Counted from the stretch's first letter, positions 8,251-18,381 are shown. The stretch: DNA of 64,000 nucleotides from Pseudomonas sp. Seg1 (GCF_018326005.1 NZ_AP021903.1:4825001-4889000); one strand, 5' to 3'. The notes: generated by a model from the letters alone, not told the origin. A program made the numbers and translations.

Positions 8251-9069
8251 TTATCGCAACAGATCGATGCGTAAGCCAGAGCCGTCGACACTGCCGGTTT
8301 CCATCCGCGCCGCGCGCACGCCCTGATTGATCAGGGCCTGTCGCCAGGCCTCGGCTTTCGGCCCGGACACCGTCACGCGCAACGTCGTATCGAGATTAAG
8401 ACCACGGGAAATCAGGCGTAGCCAGGTGTCATCCGGATCATTCACGCGATCAGGGAAATCCAGTTCACCGGTGCTTTTCAGTTGGCGCAACAAAGTCGCC
8501 GACGTCGGCAGCAACTCACCCAGCGGCGCAACGGCCTCGAACTGTTCGACATGCAGATACGCTTTGCGATTGCCGCGGGTAATGCTGTAAAGCGCCACCA
8601 GCGTGTTGTCCTTCGGTGCCGCCAGCCTCAGCAACAGATAGGCCTGTTGCTCGTCAGCCCCGTACAACTTGGAATTACCGAACACCTCGTTGGCCCACAG
8701 GCTGCTTTCGCCGCAGTCCCGCGCCTGGCACCAGAACAGCAACTCGGCGTCCTGCTTTTGCAGGGCCTCGCGGGCGGCGGTGAAGGCTTCGGTGGCGGAA
8801 TGTTCGGGCGGCAACTCGTAGGTCACCGAAGTGGTCTGGCCACGGGCAGTCACCTGACCGTCGAAACGCAACTGGCCACTGATCTTGCGGATCGCGCCCA
8901 ACGGGTAGATCCGCTCCAGTTCCACCGGCGGGCGATAGTCGACGATTTGCGCATCGGCCAGGCGCGGCACGATCTGCAGATCCTGACTGCCCGGCACATC
9001 GGCGGCGAACGAAACGGAACTGAAACAGCACAGTGCCAGCAGACTGAGTGATCGCTTGGTCAGGCTCAT
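8251..9069 (-). CDS. DUF4892 domain-containing periplasmic protein
   Basis: Conserved Pseudomonas protein of 272 residues with a clear signal peptide (SLLALCCFSSVSFAADVP, cleavage after about residue 22). The rest has no recognised catalytic motif. The DUF4892 assignment is from memory of family features such as the N-terminal IVPRLADAQIVDYR stretch and the C-terminal BON-like segment LRVTVSGPKAEAWR. The open frame extends upstream, but the ATG at 9069 places the signal peptide at the N-terminus. It follows an alpha/beta hydrolase gene by about 100 bp on the same strand. Function unknown. Confidence 0.85.
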   Translation of the reverse strand: MSLTKRSLSLLALCCFSSVSFAADVPGSQDLQIVPRLADAQIVDYRPPVELERIYPLGAIRKISGQLRFDGQVTARGQTTSVTYELPPEHSATEAFTAAREALQKQDAELLFWCQARDCGESSLWANEVFGNSKLYGADEQQAYLLLRLAAPKDNTLVALYSITRGNRKAYLHVEQFEAVAPLGELLPTSATLLRQLKSTGELDFPDRVNDPDDTWLRLISRGLNLDTTLRVTVSGPKAEAWRQALINQGVRAARMETGSVDGSGLRIDLLR

Positions 9070-9172
9070 CGGATCGGCATGGCTTGGCGGTTCGGGGTCG
9101 TAGCGGTATAGAAATCCATCGTGGTTGTCTCCCATTTCAACCCGCCCAGCCTCGACAGTTGCCCGCGGCAAG

Positions 9173-10027
9173 TCAAGGAATGGCGAAGAAGCGATTGAAA
9201 CAGTCTGCGACAAGATCCGCGCCGGCCTCATCGTTCAGGTGCAAATGGTGCCCACCTGCCAGCTGTTCCCGGCTAAAGGGTAGACGCTCCAGCAGTTCAG
9301 AGTGTTTGGCCAGCATGCCGTCGGCGGCGACGATCAGTTGCGCCGGGCAAGTGATGCGCTGAACGAAGGCCATCGCCTGCTCCTGGGTCAGGCGCAGCGG
9401 TGATGGCAGGGTCAGGCGGTTGTCGGTCCGCCAGGTGTAACCACCGGGCACCGGCATCAAGCCGCGCTGAGCCAACAACTCGGCGGCTTCACGACTGACC
9501 GCCACCAGGCCTTTCATCCGCGCTTCGATGGCGCGGTCGAGGGTGTTGTAGACCGGTTTGCGCTTCTCGCGCAGATCCAGCTGTGCCTGCAGAGCCATGC
9601 CCATGCGCTCGGCAGCGTTTTCGCCTTTATCTGTAGGAGGAATCACCCCATCGATCAACGCCAGATGCGTGATCCGCTCGGGCAACGATCCCGCCAGCAC
9701 CAGCGAGACAATCGCACCCATCGAGTGCCCGAGCAGGCCGAAACGCGTCCAGCCCAGTTGCTCGGCGACTTGCAGCACATCATGCGCGTAGTCCCACAGC
9801 GCATAGCCAGCGCCATTGGGCCGATGCCCGGAGTGCCCGTGCCCGGCCATGTCCAGCGCAATGATGCGCAAGCCTTTGAGCTTCGGTGCCAGCCGCGCAA
9901 AGCTGTTGGCGTTGTCGAGCCAGCCATGCAGGGCGATCACCGGCAAGCCGTCCTCGGGTCCGAACAAATGCGCCGCCAGTTCGATATGCGGCAGGCTCAG
10001 GCGCACTTCTTCGAAAACAGGGCTCAT
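9173..10027 (-). CDS. alpha/beta hydrolase
   Basis: Serine hydrolase of 284 residues. The alpha/beta fold is shown by the oxyanion motif HGWLDN near residue 35, the nucleophile elbow GHSMG near 102 and the catalytic His in GGHHLHLN near 262. The ATG at 10027 overlaps the stop of the upstream hydrolase gene (ATGA), so I prefer it over the TTG two codons earlier. The tight pairing of two hydrolase genes, followed by thioesterase and acyl-CoA ligase genes, suggests acyl or ester metabolism, but the substrate is not shown. Confidence 0.92.
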   Translation of the reverse strand: MSPVFEEVRLSLPHIELAAHLFGPEDGLPVIALHGWLDNANSFARLAPKLKGLRIIALDMAGHGHSGHRPNGAGYALWDYAHDVLQVAEQLGWTRFGLLGHSMGAIVSLVLAGSLPERITHLALIDGVIPPTDKGENAAERMGMALQAQLDLREKRKPVYNTLDRAIEARMKGLVAVSREAAELLAQRGLMPVPGGYTWRTDNRLTLPSPLRLTQEQAMAFVQRITCPAQLIVAADGMLAKHSELLERLPFSREQLAGGHHLHLNDEAGADLVADCFNRFFAIP

Positions 10028-10830
10028 GCGCAATCCTTGTCCTGACGGGATTCCCAGCGGGTGAACAGGTTTTTCAGCAACCGTGCGGTGTCTTGCGGGC
10101 GCTCAAGGGGAAACATGTGCCCGCCGGGCATGCTCAGCGCCTCACCTTGCGGCATGCGCGACACGAAACGAGTGTGATGGCGCATGACCACGTTGCTTTT
10201 GTGCCCGCGCACCACCGCCAGCGGCACTTTCAATTGCCGGGTACGGCCTGGGCTTGTGTGCGGCACGCCGCGATAGATGCTGATCTCGGTGGCTGGGTCG
10301 AAACGCAGGCGCAGCTTGTCGCCCACCGGATGTAAACCGTGTTGCAGGTAAGCGTCGAAGCATTCCGGATCGAAACCGCGAAAAAGCGACTTGCCAGCGA
10401 AGTAACTGCGCGCACTGTCGAGGTCGGCAAACTCCTCACGGCGCCCCAGGGTGCGCCCGGCCGGGGTCAGCCTGTCGATGAAACCAAAGCGTTTGGCGGC
10501 GCGAATGACCCACTGATCACTGCGGGTCAGTACAGGGGAATCGAGCATCACCACACCGCGATACAACTCAGGGCAACGCAGCGCCGCGTGCAGGTGCAGA
10601 ACGCCGCCAAATGAATGACCGACACCCCACACCGGTTGATCCTGCTGCTGCAAATGGTGGATCAACTCGTCGACCAGGTTGTACCAGTTGTCATCCGCCG
10701 GGAAACGCGGGTCATGCGCATGCTGTTGCAGATGCGCAACCCGATACTCGGGCGCCAGCGCCGCGAACAACTTGCCATAGGTGCCCGAAGGGAACCCGTT
10801 GGCGTGGGCGAAAAAGATAGGTTGCGACAT
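10024..10830 (-). CDS. alpha/beta hydrolase
   Basis: Second hydrolase of the pair, 268 residues, with HANGFPSGTY as oxyanion segment (about residue 9), nucleophile motif GHSFGG near 74, and catalytic His in PGGHMFPLE near 238. The start at 10830 (MSQPIFFAHANG) gives the family's usual N-terminus; the open frame continues 21 codons upstream without similarity. It overlaps the next hydrolase by four bases, implying translational coupling. It is distinct in sequence from its neighbour, so this is not a recent duplication. Confidence 0.92.
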   Translation of the reverse strand: MSQPIFFAHANGFPSGTYGKLFAALAPEYRVAHLQQHAHDPRFPADDNWYNLVDELIHHLQQQDQPVWGVGHSFGGVLHLHAALRCPELYRGVVMLDSPVLTRSDQWVIRAAKRFGFIDRLTPAGRTLGRREEFADLDSARSYFAGKSLFRGFDPECFDAYLQHGLHPVGDKLRLRFDPATEISIYRGVPHTSPGRTRQLKVPLAVVRGHKSNVVMRHHTRFVSRMPQGEALSMPGGHMFPLERPQDTARLLKNLFTRWESRQDKDCA

Positions 10831-10950
10831 ACAGGCAAATCCATGAACGGGAAACGTGGCGTTGATTGTCCGCAAGACCACGTTCTGCGGCAATGACCGT
10901 AACTGCCAGGAATGATGACAGTCAGGTCAACGCCATGGGCAAATCGGCAA

Positions 10951-11394
10951 TTACCGTGCCGGCGGCTGCTCACCCAGCGGTACCACCGCCATGGTCAGGC
11001 GTGACACACAGCTGGCCTTGCCTTCATCACTGGTCAAACGGATATCCCAGACGTGCGTCGTACGGCCGATATGAATCGGCTTGGCCACCGCTGTCACCCG
11101 GCCACTGCGCAAACCACGCAGATGGTTGGCGTTGATTTCCAGCCCCACGCAGTAAAACTTGCTGGCATCGATGCACAGATAACTGGCCATCGAACCGACG
11201 GTTTCCGCCAGCACCACCGACGCGCCGCCATGCAGCAAGCCGTAAGGCTGATGAGTGCGATGGTCGATGACCATGCTCGCGGTCAGCGACTCTTCATCGA
11301 ACGCTTCAAAGCGAATATCCAGCACTTCGCCGATGGTGTTTTTCTGGATTGCGTTCAACTGCTCGATGTCGGGAGTGGTACGCCACAGGCTCAT
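10951..11394 (-). CDS. hotdog-fold acyl-CoA thioesterase (PaaI/MenI type)
   Basis: Thioesterase of 147 residues that hydrolyses acyl-CoA or aryl-CoA esters. The hotdog signature is the GLLHGGASVVLAET helix (residues 52-65), where the Glu at the helix end is the catalytic carboxylate of the YdiI/PaaI group, followed by the strand VGLEINANHLRG. The start at 11394 gives full family length. It lies 31 bp downstream of the acyl-CoA ligase on the same strand, so the pair probably balances formation and cleavage of acyl-CoA. Confidence 0.9.
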   Translation of the reverse strand: MSLWRTTPDIEQLNAIQKNTIGEVLDIRFEAFDEESLTASMVIDHRTHQPYGLLHGGASVVLAETVGSMASYLCIDASKFYCVGLEINANHLRGLRSGRVTAVAKPIHIGRTTHVWDIRLTSDEGKASCVSRLTMAVVPLGEQPPAR

Positions 11395-11425
11395 CGCAGA
11401 CTTCCTTTGTTGTTTTGGTCGACGC

Positions 11426-13081
11426 TCAATCCTGCCACAGCACCGCCTCGCTGCGCTCGCTCCATTCTTCGAAGCGGGCGCCGTAGGTGTCTTCGATAAC
11501 GTTACGCTTGATTTTCAGGGTCGGCGTGAGAAAGCCGTTTTCCACCGCCCAACTGTCCTTGACCACCACCAGTCGCCGCAGACGCTCGTGCTTGTCGAGC
11601 ACGGCGTTGACCTCCTCCAGCAGTTTCTCCAGACTCGAATGCAGACTCGCCCGGCCCTCCTCCTGATTGACCGTCGACAGCACACACAAACCCAACGGCG
11701 CACTCAAGCCATCACCGACCACACACACCTGTTCGATCCGCGAATGCACCGCCAGACGGTTTTCAATGGGTGCCGGGGCGACGTATTTGCCCTTGCTGGT
11801 CTTGAAGATTTCCTTGAGCCGACCGGTCAGGCGCAAACGTCCTTCGGCATCCTGTTCGCCCTTGTCGCCGGTACGCAGGAAGCCGTCCTCGGTGAGCGTT
11901 TCGACGGTCTTCTGTGGTTCTTTGAAGTAGCCCAGCATGTTCGCCTGACTGCGCACCTGCACCTCGCCGGACGCGTCGATACGCACCTCGACATCCGGGC
12001 ACGGTTTACCGATCCAGCCCTGCTTGTATTGGCCCGGCAGGCAGATATGCGAATAACCGCAACTCTCGGTCATACCGTAGACCTCCAGCACATCGAGGCC
12101 GAGTTTCTGATACCAGGTAAGCAAGGTCTGTGGCACCGGCGCCGCGCCGGACAAAGCCACGCGCAAGGCATCCAGCCCCAACCCCGCCAGCACTTTGTGC
12201 CCTACCCGCTTGCCAATGAACGGCAGGCCAAGGAGAAAATCCAGACGCTTCGCCGGGATCTTGCTGTAGACGCCCATCTGAAATTTGGTCCAGATCCGTG
12301 GCACACCAAACATCGCGGTTGGCCGCGCGCGCTTGAGATCGGTGATGAAGGTGTCGAGGCTTTCGGCAAAGAACACTGTCTGCCCGGTGTAGATCGATGC
12401 CAGTTCAACGAACATGCGCTCGGCAACGTGGCACAGCGGCAGGTATGACAGCAGCCGGTCGTTCTCATTGAGCCCGAACAGTTGCGTGCCACGGGTCGTG
12501 GCGAAACCGAGATTGGCAAAGCTGTGCATTACGCCTTTGGGCAGGCCGGTGGTGCCGGAGGTATAGATGATCGTCGCCAGTTGTTCAGCGGCAGGACGCG
12601 GATCGTCCTGAATCGACGAGCAACGCTGCAAGTCCGCCCAGTTGAAATCGAACTCGCCTGGTGGATGCAGCGGCAAGCTGATGGTCGGCAAATCGGCGGG
12701 CACGCCTTTCGCCATTCCGGGCCAGTCATCGAGTTTGCCGATAAACGCCAGCACGCTTTCCGAATGCTTGAGCACTTGGGCCACCGAGTCGGCGGTGAGA
12801 TTGGGATACAGCGGCACCGAAACATGCCCGGCCATCCAGATGGCGAGGTCGGCGATGATCCAGTGTGCGCAGTTTTTCGAGATCAGAGCGATGTGGCTGC
12901 CGGGCGGCAACTCCCGCGCGCGCAGCCAGTGCGCGGCGCAGCGGGCCTGATGGCCGACGTCGGCCCAGGTCAGGGTCTCGACCTGCCCGCCACCGATGGG
13001 CTGTACGAGAAAGCGTTGGCGCGGATGCCGGGCCTCGCGTTCGTAAAACACGTCCAGCGGCAAACGGAATGCGGCAGACAT
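11426..13081 (-). CDS. AMP-binding long-chain acyl-CoA ligase
   Basis: Adenylate-forming enzyme of 551 residues, probably activating fatty acids with ATP and CoA. Motifs: P-loop-like IYTSGTTGLPKG near residue 180, the A5 motif EVYGMTESCG near 330, GWIGKPCP, the hinge RTGDKGEQD and the C-terminal TSKGKYVAPAPIE with the adenylation lysine. The ATG at 13081 follows CAGGAG at good spacing, so 11 upstream codons of open frame are excluded. The thioesterase gene follows 31 bp downstream. The resemblance is to FadD/Faa-type ligases with a long middle domain; chain length cannot be told. Confidence 0.92.
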   Translation of the reverse strand: MSAAFRLPLDVFYEREARHPRQRFLVQPIGGGQVETLTWADVGHQARCAAHWLRARELPPGSHIALISKNCAHWIIADLAIWMAGHVSVPLYPNLTADSVAQVLKHSESVLAFIGKLDDWPGMAKGVPADLPTISLPLHPPGEFDFNWADLQRCSSIQDDPRPAAEQLATIIYTSGTTGLPKGVMHSFANLGFATTRGTQLFGLNENDRLLSYLPLCHVAERMFVELASIYTGQTVFFAESLDTFITDLKRARPTAMFGVPRIWTKFQMGVYSKIPAKRLDFLLGLPFIGKRVGHKVLAGLGLDALRVALSGAAPVPQTLLTWYQKLGLDVLEVYGMTESCGYSHICLPGQYKQGWIGKPCPDVEVRIDASGEVQVRSQANMLGYFKEPQKTVETLTEDGFLRTGDKGEQDAEGRLRLTGRLKEIFKTSKGKYVAPAPIENRLAVHSRIEQVCVVGDGLSAPLGLCVLSTVNQEEGRASLHSSLEKLLEEVNAVLDKHERLRRLVVVKDSWAVENGFLTPTLKIKRNVIEDTYGARFEEWSERSEAVLWQD

Positions 13082-13182
13082 GCGACTCGCTCCTGTTTTT
13101 TGGGTCTGGAGCAAGCGTAGTCAACCAAGCAAGTGCTTGGTTGGAAAATTCAAACAAATAATTTCATCGGATTTGCAGGCCT

Positions 13183-13271
13183 TATCGCTGGCGAGCCAGC
13201 TCCCACAGACTCAGTGTGATCTTTCAATTCAAGTTCACAAAAGATCCTGTGGGAGCTGGCTTGCCAGCGAT
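13183..13271. repeat. REP doublet
   Basis: Two inverted REP copies (ATCGCTGGCGAGCCAGCTCCCACAG and its partner CTGTGGGAGCTGGCTTGCCAG) about 40 bp apart. They lie between sixA and the acyl-CoA ligase, which run in the same direction. Confidence 0.9.
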
Positions 13272-13286
13272 GAAGGCGACTCGATC

Positions 13287-13739
13287 TCAGGGGTGCTTGA
13301 GGCTGTTGAGCTTCATCGAACCGATCAGCAACTCGCTGTGTTCCAGCTCAGCCAGGCCAGCGGTGCTGACCTTCTCCGGCGGATAGCCGGCGCCATGCTG
13401 CAGATAGCTGAGCAGATTGCCCACCAAAGGGTTGTGGCTGACCAGTAGCACATTGCTCACCGACACCAGTTGTTCGGCCACCCGGTCCGGATCGACCTCC
13501 GGCGTCAGCCAATCGACCGTACGGATCTCCGGTTCAAAACCCAACGCCTCGCGAACAATCTGCGCGGTCTGTTGCGCGCGCAGATAGGGGCTGGCGTAGA
13601 TCGCCGTCAGCGGCTGGCCGATCAGGTGAGCGGCGCTGTTCAAGGCTTCTTTGCGACCGTGATCAGTCAGTTCCCGCTCGGAGTCAGGACACGAGCCGTA
13701 AGGCACAGCCTCACCGTGACGCAACACCCAGAGTTTCAT
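13287..13739 (-). CDS. sixA: phosphohistidine phosphatase SixA
   Basis: Histidine phosphatase of 150 residues with the family RHG motif at residues 7-9 (LRHGEA), the second arginine in SPYLRAQQT (about 54) and the C-terminal catalytic His in VSHNPLVGNL near 102. SixA removes phosphate from phosphohistidine proteins, such as ArcB or NPr in enteric bacteria; the target in Pseudomonas is not evident. The ATG at 13739 overlaps the stop of the DUF4389 gene by four bases, so the two genes are coupled, and gpsA lies just upstream in the same run. Confidence 0.92.
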   Translation of the reverse strand: MKLWVLRHGEAVPYGSCPDSERELTDHGRKEALNSAAHLIGQPLTAIYASPYLRAQQTAQIVREALGFEPEIRTVDWLTPEVDPDRVAEQLVSVSNVLLVSHNPLVGNLLSYLQHGAGYPPEKVSTAGLAELEHSELLIGSMKLNSLKHP

Positions 13740-14083
13740 AGCTTGGGCTCCTCATCGCGGGCCGGGTGCGGTGCTGGCGGCACGACGTGTGGCGCCTCAC
13801 CTTCCGGCGTACGCGGCGTTGGCCAGTCGGCGAACGGCCACGGTTTCTGGTCGCTGTGGAAACTGCCGAAGCGGCCGATCTGCGCCAGAAACTGGCTCAG
13901 GCTGTCGCCGAAGTTCATCAGGCTGGCGCTCGGGGCGCCATAGATCAGTCTATATACAAGCTGCACCAGCACCACCGCGCCGAGGATAAACTGCGCCACC
14001 TGCCAGACCAATATGTAGACGATCATCCACAACACCCGCAGCAGGATGGATTCGTACTTGGCTTCGGTTTTCGGATCGTTCAT
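13736..14083 (-). CDS. DUF4389 membrane protein
   Basis: Small membrane protein of 115 residues with two adjacent hydrophobic segments (about 12-48, LWMIVYILVWQVAQFILGAVVLV) and the conserved YGAPSASLMNFGDSLSQFLAQI stretch, followed by a proline-rich tail. This pattern is typical of DUF4389; no function is known. It sits between gpsA (18 bp gap) and sixA (four-base overlap), a conserved arrangement in pseudomonads as far as I recall. Confidence 0.88.
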   Translation of the reverse strand: MNDPKTEAKYESILLRVLWMIVYILVWQVAQFILGAVVLVQLVYRLIYGAPSASLMNFGDSLSQFLAQIGRFGSFHSDQKPWPFADWPTPRTPEGEAPHVVPPAPHPARDEEPKL

Positions 14084-14101
14084 GGCTCACTCCCTGCTGA
14101 A

Positions 14102-15127
14102 TCAGTTGAAACCACTGGTGGAAATAAAGTCGACGTCGGTTTTCGGCTCGGCCCGCATCAGCAGACCGATGACCTGTTCCAGCGTGCGCCCCTCAAACAG
14201 GATCGCGTGCAGCCCGGCGACCAGCGGCATGTACACGCCCACCTCCTGGGATTTGGCCTTGAGCACTTTCAGGGTGTTGACCCCTTCGGCGACTTCACCG
14301 AGGCGCGACACCGCGTCCTCAAGACTCAGGCCCTGGCCCAGGGCGAAACCGACCTGATAGTTGCGGCTCTTCGGCGACGAGCACGTCACGATCAAGTCGC
14401 CAACACCGGCCAGACCGAGGAAGGTCATCGGGTTGGCGCCCTGATTCACCGCAAACCGGGTCATTTCGGCCAAGGCGCGAGTGATCAGCATGCTCTTGGT
14501 GTTTTCGCCCATCTCCAGCGCCACCGCCATGCCGGCAATGATCGCGTAAACGTTTTTCAGCGCCCCGCCCAACTCGACACCGAAACGATCAGCACTGGCG
14601 TACACGCGGAAGGTGCGGCCATGCAATGCGGCCTGCACCTGTTTGCACAGTTCTTCGTCTTCACTGGCGACCACCGTGGCGGTCAGCGCATGCTCGGCGA
14701 TTTCCCGCGCAAGATTCGGTCCGGACAACACGCCGATGCGCGCTTGCGGGGCGATCTCTTCGAGGATCTGGCTCATCAGTTTGAAGGTGTGGGCTTCGAT
14801 GCCTTTGGTCAGGCTGACCAGCATCTTGCCGCGCAAGCGCTCGGCGTGAGCCGCCAGCACCGTGCGCAAGGCACTGGACGGCAGCGCGACAAAGCACAAG
14901 TCGCAGGCGTCGAGGGTTTCCTGCAGGTCAGTGACGGCGGTCACCCCCGGCAGAATCTTGATGCCTTTGAGGTAACGCGGGTTTTCGCGATTGACCCGGA
15001 TGGCCTCGGCCTGCTCGGGATCACGCATCCACTGCCGGACTTGATGGCCGTTCTCGGCCAAAAGATTGGCCACGGCGGTTCCAAAACTTCCGCCTCCCAG
15101 GACCGCAATCGGGCGCTGTTCAGTCAT
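14102..15127 (-). CDS. gpsA: glycerol-3-phosphate dehydrogenase [NAD(P)+]
   Basis: Reduces dihydroxyacetone phosphate to sn-glycerol 3-phosphate for phospholipid synthesis. The 341-residue protein begins [18 protein letters not shown] with the dinucleotide-binding glycines, has the SLTKGIE segment near 107, the catalytic Lys in [14 protein letters not shown] near 192 and the NAQLSR-like [11 protein letters not shown] segment near 252. The ATG at 15127 matches known GpsA length; an upstream extension of 26 codons is unlikely. It heads the gpsA-DUF4389-sixA run and is divergent from the TonB receptor gene. Confidence 0.96.
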   Translation of the reverse strand: MTEQRPIAVLGGGSFGTAVANLLAENGHQVRQWMRDPEQAEAIRVNRENPRYLKGIKILPGVTAVTDLQETLDACDLCFVALPSSALRTVLAAHAERLRGKMLVSLTKGIEAHTFKLMSQILEEIAPQARIGVLSGPNLAREIAEHALTATVVASEDEELCKQVQAALHGRTFRVYASADRFGVELGGALKNVYAIIAGMAVALEMGENTKSMLITRALAEMTRFAVNQGANPMTFLGLAGVGDLIVTCSSPKSRNYQVGFALGQGLSLEDAVSRLGEVAEGVNTLKVLKAKSQEVGVYMPLVAGLHAILFEGRTLEQVIGLLMRAEPKTDVDFISTSGFN

Positions 15128-15323
15128 ATGCAATCCGTTAATCCATACCAGTGGCGATGCCGGCATTATACGGGGCGACCCGGTCGCGGCCAGCCCCCGC
15201 GTCAATTACCGACACTTGTAGGAAGAAGACCAATAAAACCTAGGAAAATGCCTCTAACGTGACTGGAAAAGTCGCTGCCCTCGGTTAACATGCGCGCCAA
15301 TTCTTAGCTCTATAGGCTGTGTC

Positions 15324-17447
15324 GTGTTTTTTGCCGCTCTCCCACCGCGTTCCTCCCTGCTGCTCGCGCTGTTGTTCAGCCCGTTGTTGCAGGCGGACGA
15401 CCTGTTCATGGACAGCGAAGCGCTGCCGCAGGTGTTGACCGCCACGCGTCTGAAGCAGACGCCCGCAGAAGTGCCGGGGAGCATGACCGTACTCGACAGC
15501 GAATTGATCAACGCCAGCGGTGCCCGCGACATCAGTGAACTGCTGCGGCTGGTGCCGGGGATGATGGTCGGCAACATCAGCGGCAATCAGGCGGCGGTCA
15601 ATTACCACGGCACCAACGCCACCGAAGCGCGGCGCATGCAGGTGCTGATCGATGGCCGCTCGGTTTATCGCGCAGGCCTGGCGACGGTGGACTGGAGCGA
15701 CATTCCGGTGGCCATCGAGGACATCGAGCGCATCGAAGTCTTTCGCGGCCCGAACACCGTCAGCTACGGCGCCAACGCACTGATGGCAGTGGTCAACATC
15801 ATCACCCGCAACCCGGCGGACAGCCACGGCACGCGCCTGAAGTACACCCGTGGCCAACGCGGCATCAATGACTTCTATGCCAGCCAGGGCACCGGTTGGA
15901 ATGGCGGCGATCTGCGCCTGTCGCTGTCCGGCCAGGAAGACGATGGATTCGACCGCGACCGCAGCGGTGCCGATTACCGTGACAGCCGCCGCTTGAACCG
16001 CTTCAGCCTCGCCGTCAGCCAGACCCTCAGCGACAACCAGAGCCTCGACTGGCAGGTCAACGCTAAGGATGGCAGCAACCAGCGGCCCTACACGTACCGG
16101 CCGGTGTTCTCGGGGATTACCGCCGCCGGGAACAATTCCGACGTGGTGGCCAAGGACTACGCCGGTTCGGTGCGCTGGAATCTCGACATCAACCCGGAGC
16201 ACAGCCTCTATATCCAAGGTTCGGCTCAGCACTGGGATCGTCAGCAAACCTGGCGTGCCTGCGACGCCGAGGTGTCGTTCAGCCCGGAGCTGACGCAACT
16301 GTGGCAGCTCAACCCGAATTACACCGAACGTCTGGCACGCAACATCACCCGCTTCACCGGCCCGGGCGCCGCCCCCGGTACGCCGCAGGAAATGGCGTTG
16401 GCCAACCGCGTACTCGATCAATGGCGCAACGGCGCCAGCCAGACTCTGTGCGGCGACATTGACCAGAGCGCCCGCGAATCACGCTACGACCTCGAACTGC
16501 AAGACACCCTCAGCCTGTCCGACAGCGTGCGTCTGGTCAGCGGCATGAACTATCGTTACGACCGGGCTGATTCCGAGACTTACTTCAACGGCACGCTGGA
16601 CGACACCACCTGGCGCGCGTTCGGCCAACTGGAATGGCGCGCCAGTGAACACTGGCTGTTGCAGGGCGGTGCGATGTTCGAAGACACGCAACTGATCGGC
16701 AGTTCACTGACGCCACGCTTCGCGGTCAATTACCTGATCAATCCGCGCCATAGTCTGCGCGCGGTGTACTCGGAGGCGATTCGCTCGCCGGACATGTTCG
16801 AGAACAACGTCAACTGGAGCTATCAGGTCAGCAAGCTGCGTCCCTCGGCCTACGGCCAGTCTTCGGCGCGTTACTTCGTCAAGACTCGCGGCCCCGGCGA
16901 TCTCGATCAGGAACACATGCGCTCGCGGGAGCTGGGCTACAACGGCTATTTCGCCGATCTGGGTCTGGCGCTCGACGTGAAGCTGTTCTACGACGAGATC
17001 ACCGGGATGATCAGCGAACCGCTGCGCAACAACCAATACATCGCCAGCAACGCCAACAGCTCACGCTTTCGCGGCACCGAAACCCAGCTAGACTGGCGCC
17101 TGGGCACCGTCGACCGCCTGCGTTTGACCTACGCCTACGTCGATGCCGAGGCGAGCAATCCGCTGGATCAGCAATTCACCGCCAGCAACAGCGGTTCCGC
17201 CGGCTGGCTGCGCGACTGGGGCCATGGCTGGAACAGTGCCCTCTTCTATTACGGCGACAATGCGCTCAACGGCTACCGCTTCGAGCGGGTCGACACGCGG
17301 ATCGCCAAGCGCATTGCGCTGGGCAAGGCTCAAGTGCAATTGGCCGGCGTGCTGCAACAACGTCTCGACCATGAGCCGACCACTTTCGTCGACAACAATT
17401 ACGACGAGCGCCGCGTGCTGTACTTCAGCGCCGAGCTGGAATTCTAA
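15324..17447 (+). CDS. TonB-dependent outer-membrane receptor
   Basis: Outer-membrane beta-barrel receptor of 707 residues. A signal peptide (about 1-24) is followed by a TonB-box-like segment LPQVLTATR, a plug domain with the motifs DISELLRLVPGM, VLIDGRSVYRA and IERIEVFRGPNTVSYGANA, and a barrel ending in the typical aromatic C-terminus VLYFSAELEF. The start is a GTG at 15324 because no ATG fits the signal peptide. It lies one base before a periplasmic binding-like protein and is probably co-transcribed with that gene and a hybrid kinase. The plug resembles vitamin B12 or colicin-type receptors, but I see no cobalamin riboswitch upstream. Ligand unknown. Confidence 0.92.
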   Translation: MFFAALPPRSSLLLALLFSPLLQADDLFMDSEALPQVLTATRLKQTPAEVPGSMTVLDSELINASGARDISELLRLVPGMMVGNISGNQAAVNYHGTNATEARRMQVLIDGRSVYRAGLATVDWSDIPVAIEDIERIEVFRGPNTVSYGANALMAVVNIITRNPADSHGTRLKYTRGQRGINDFYASQGTGWNGGDLRLSLSGQEDDGFDRDRSGADYRDSRRLNRFSLAVSQTLSDNQSLDWQVNAKDGSNQRPYTYRPVFSGITAAGNNSDVVAKDYAGSVRWNLDINPEHSLYIQGSAQHWDRQQTWRACDAEVSFSPELTQLWQLNPNYTERLARNITRFTGPGAAPGTPQEMALANRVLDQWRNGASQTLCGDIDQSARESRYDLELQDTLSLSDSVRLVSGMNYRYDRADSETYFNGTLDDTTWRAFGQLEWRASEHWLLQGGAMFEDTQLIGSSLTPRFAVNYLINPRHSLRAVYSEAIRSPDMFENNVNWSYQVSKLRPSAYGQSSARYFVKTRGPGDLDQEHMRSRELGYNGYFADLGLALDVKLFYDEITGMISEPLRNNQYIASNANSSRFRGTETQLDWRLGTVDRLRLTYAYVDAEASNPLDQQFTASNSGSAGWLRDWGHGWNSALFYYGDNALNGYRFERVDTRIAKRIALGKAQVQLAGVLQQRLDHEPTTFVDNNYDERRVLYFSAELEF

Positions 17448-17460
17448 GGTGCGCTACGGC

Positions 17461-18381
17461 ATGCCGCGCAAGACGCCAACTCTGGCTCAATGGCTGGCCG
17501 GGTTGTGTCTGTTTCTGACTGCGTGGCTGCACGGTGTGGCGGTGCAGGCCGCCGACATTCTGTTGACCGGCGCCGAAGAAAGCCCCGGTGTGCAAGCATT
17601 CGTGCAGGCGCTGAGTGAGCTGCGCCCGACCGACACCGTCCGCTTCCAGCCACTGGCCAGCCTGCCGGCGCCGGGTAAATTGCCGGCCAGCCTGCGCCTT
17701 ATCCTGCTCGATCTGCCGAGCCTCGACTGGCGCCTGCAAGAATCCCAGGGCCCGGCGACGCTGGTGTTGCGCATCAGTCGCCTGCAAGCCCGTCAACGTT
17801 TCGGCTCGGCTCAGCCATCCCGCTTGAGCCTGTTGTGGAGCGATCCACCGCTGGGCCGACAACTGCAATTGATCCGGCGAATCCTGCCGCAGGCGCGTCG
17901 AGTTGGCGTTTTGTTCGACCAGCACAGCGAGTTTCTCCTTAAAGAGCTGCTTCTGGCGGCGCAGCCACTGAATCTGGAAATCGTCAGCCAGCGCTGGGAC
18001 AACACCCACGACAGTCGCCCCTTGCAAACGGTGCTGAAAAACAGCGACGTGCTGCTGGGCCTCGACGATCCCGATCTGTACAACCCGAAAACCGCGAAAA
18101 ACCTGCTGCTCAGCAGCTACTCACGACAAATGGCGCTGATTGGCCCGAACGCCGCGTTTGTCCGAGCCGGCAGCCTGGCCAGCACTTACAGCGACCAGAA
18201 CGATTGGCTGAGTGTGCTCGACCATTTGCTCGACCAGCCACCCGCCAACTGGCCGCGCACGCTTTATCCCGCATCTTTCAAAGTCTCAAGTAATGCCCAG
18301 GTGGCTCGTTCTCTTGGAATCGAACCACTGAATGAAGCGTCTGTTGCCAGCGCGTTGGCTGAAGGAGAAAGCCGCCCATGA
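17461..18381 (+). CDS. periplasmic ABC substrate-binding-like protein
   Basis: Secreted protein of 306 residues with a hydrophobic signal sequence (about 8-30, ending VAVQAADI). It resembles TrpX/YhfQ-like periplasmic binding proteins: an ILLTGAEES start, [17 protein letters not shown] in the middle and [23 protein letters not shown] in the second lobe. There is no ABC permease or ATPase next to it. It lies between a TonB receptor and a hybrid kinase whose start overlaps its stop (ATGA), so it more likely passes a periplasmic signal to the kinase than feeds a transporter. A GTG at 17449, right after the receptor stop, is an alternative start. Confidence 0.8.
   Translation: MPRKTPTLAQWLAGLCLFLTAWLHGVAVQAADILLTGAEESPGVQAFVQALSELRPTDTVRFQPLASLPAPGKLPASLRLILLDLPSLDWRLQESQGPATLVLRISRLQARQRFGSAQPSRLSLLWSDPPLGRQLQLIRRILPQARRVGVLFDQHSEFLLKELLLAAQPLNLEIVSQRWDNTHDSRPLQTVLKNSDVLLGLDDPDLYNPKTAKNLLLSSYSRQMALIGPNAAFVRAGSLASTYSDQNDWLSVLDHLLDQPPANWPRTLYPASFKVSSNAQVARSLGIEPLNEASVASALAEGESRP

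Noticed and set aside
15130..15323. Cobalamin riboswitch before the TonB receptor
   Set aside because: The region lacks a B12-box (GCCACTG-type) and is too short for the element.
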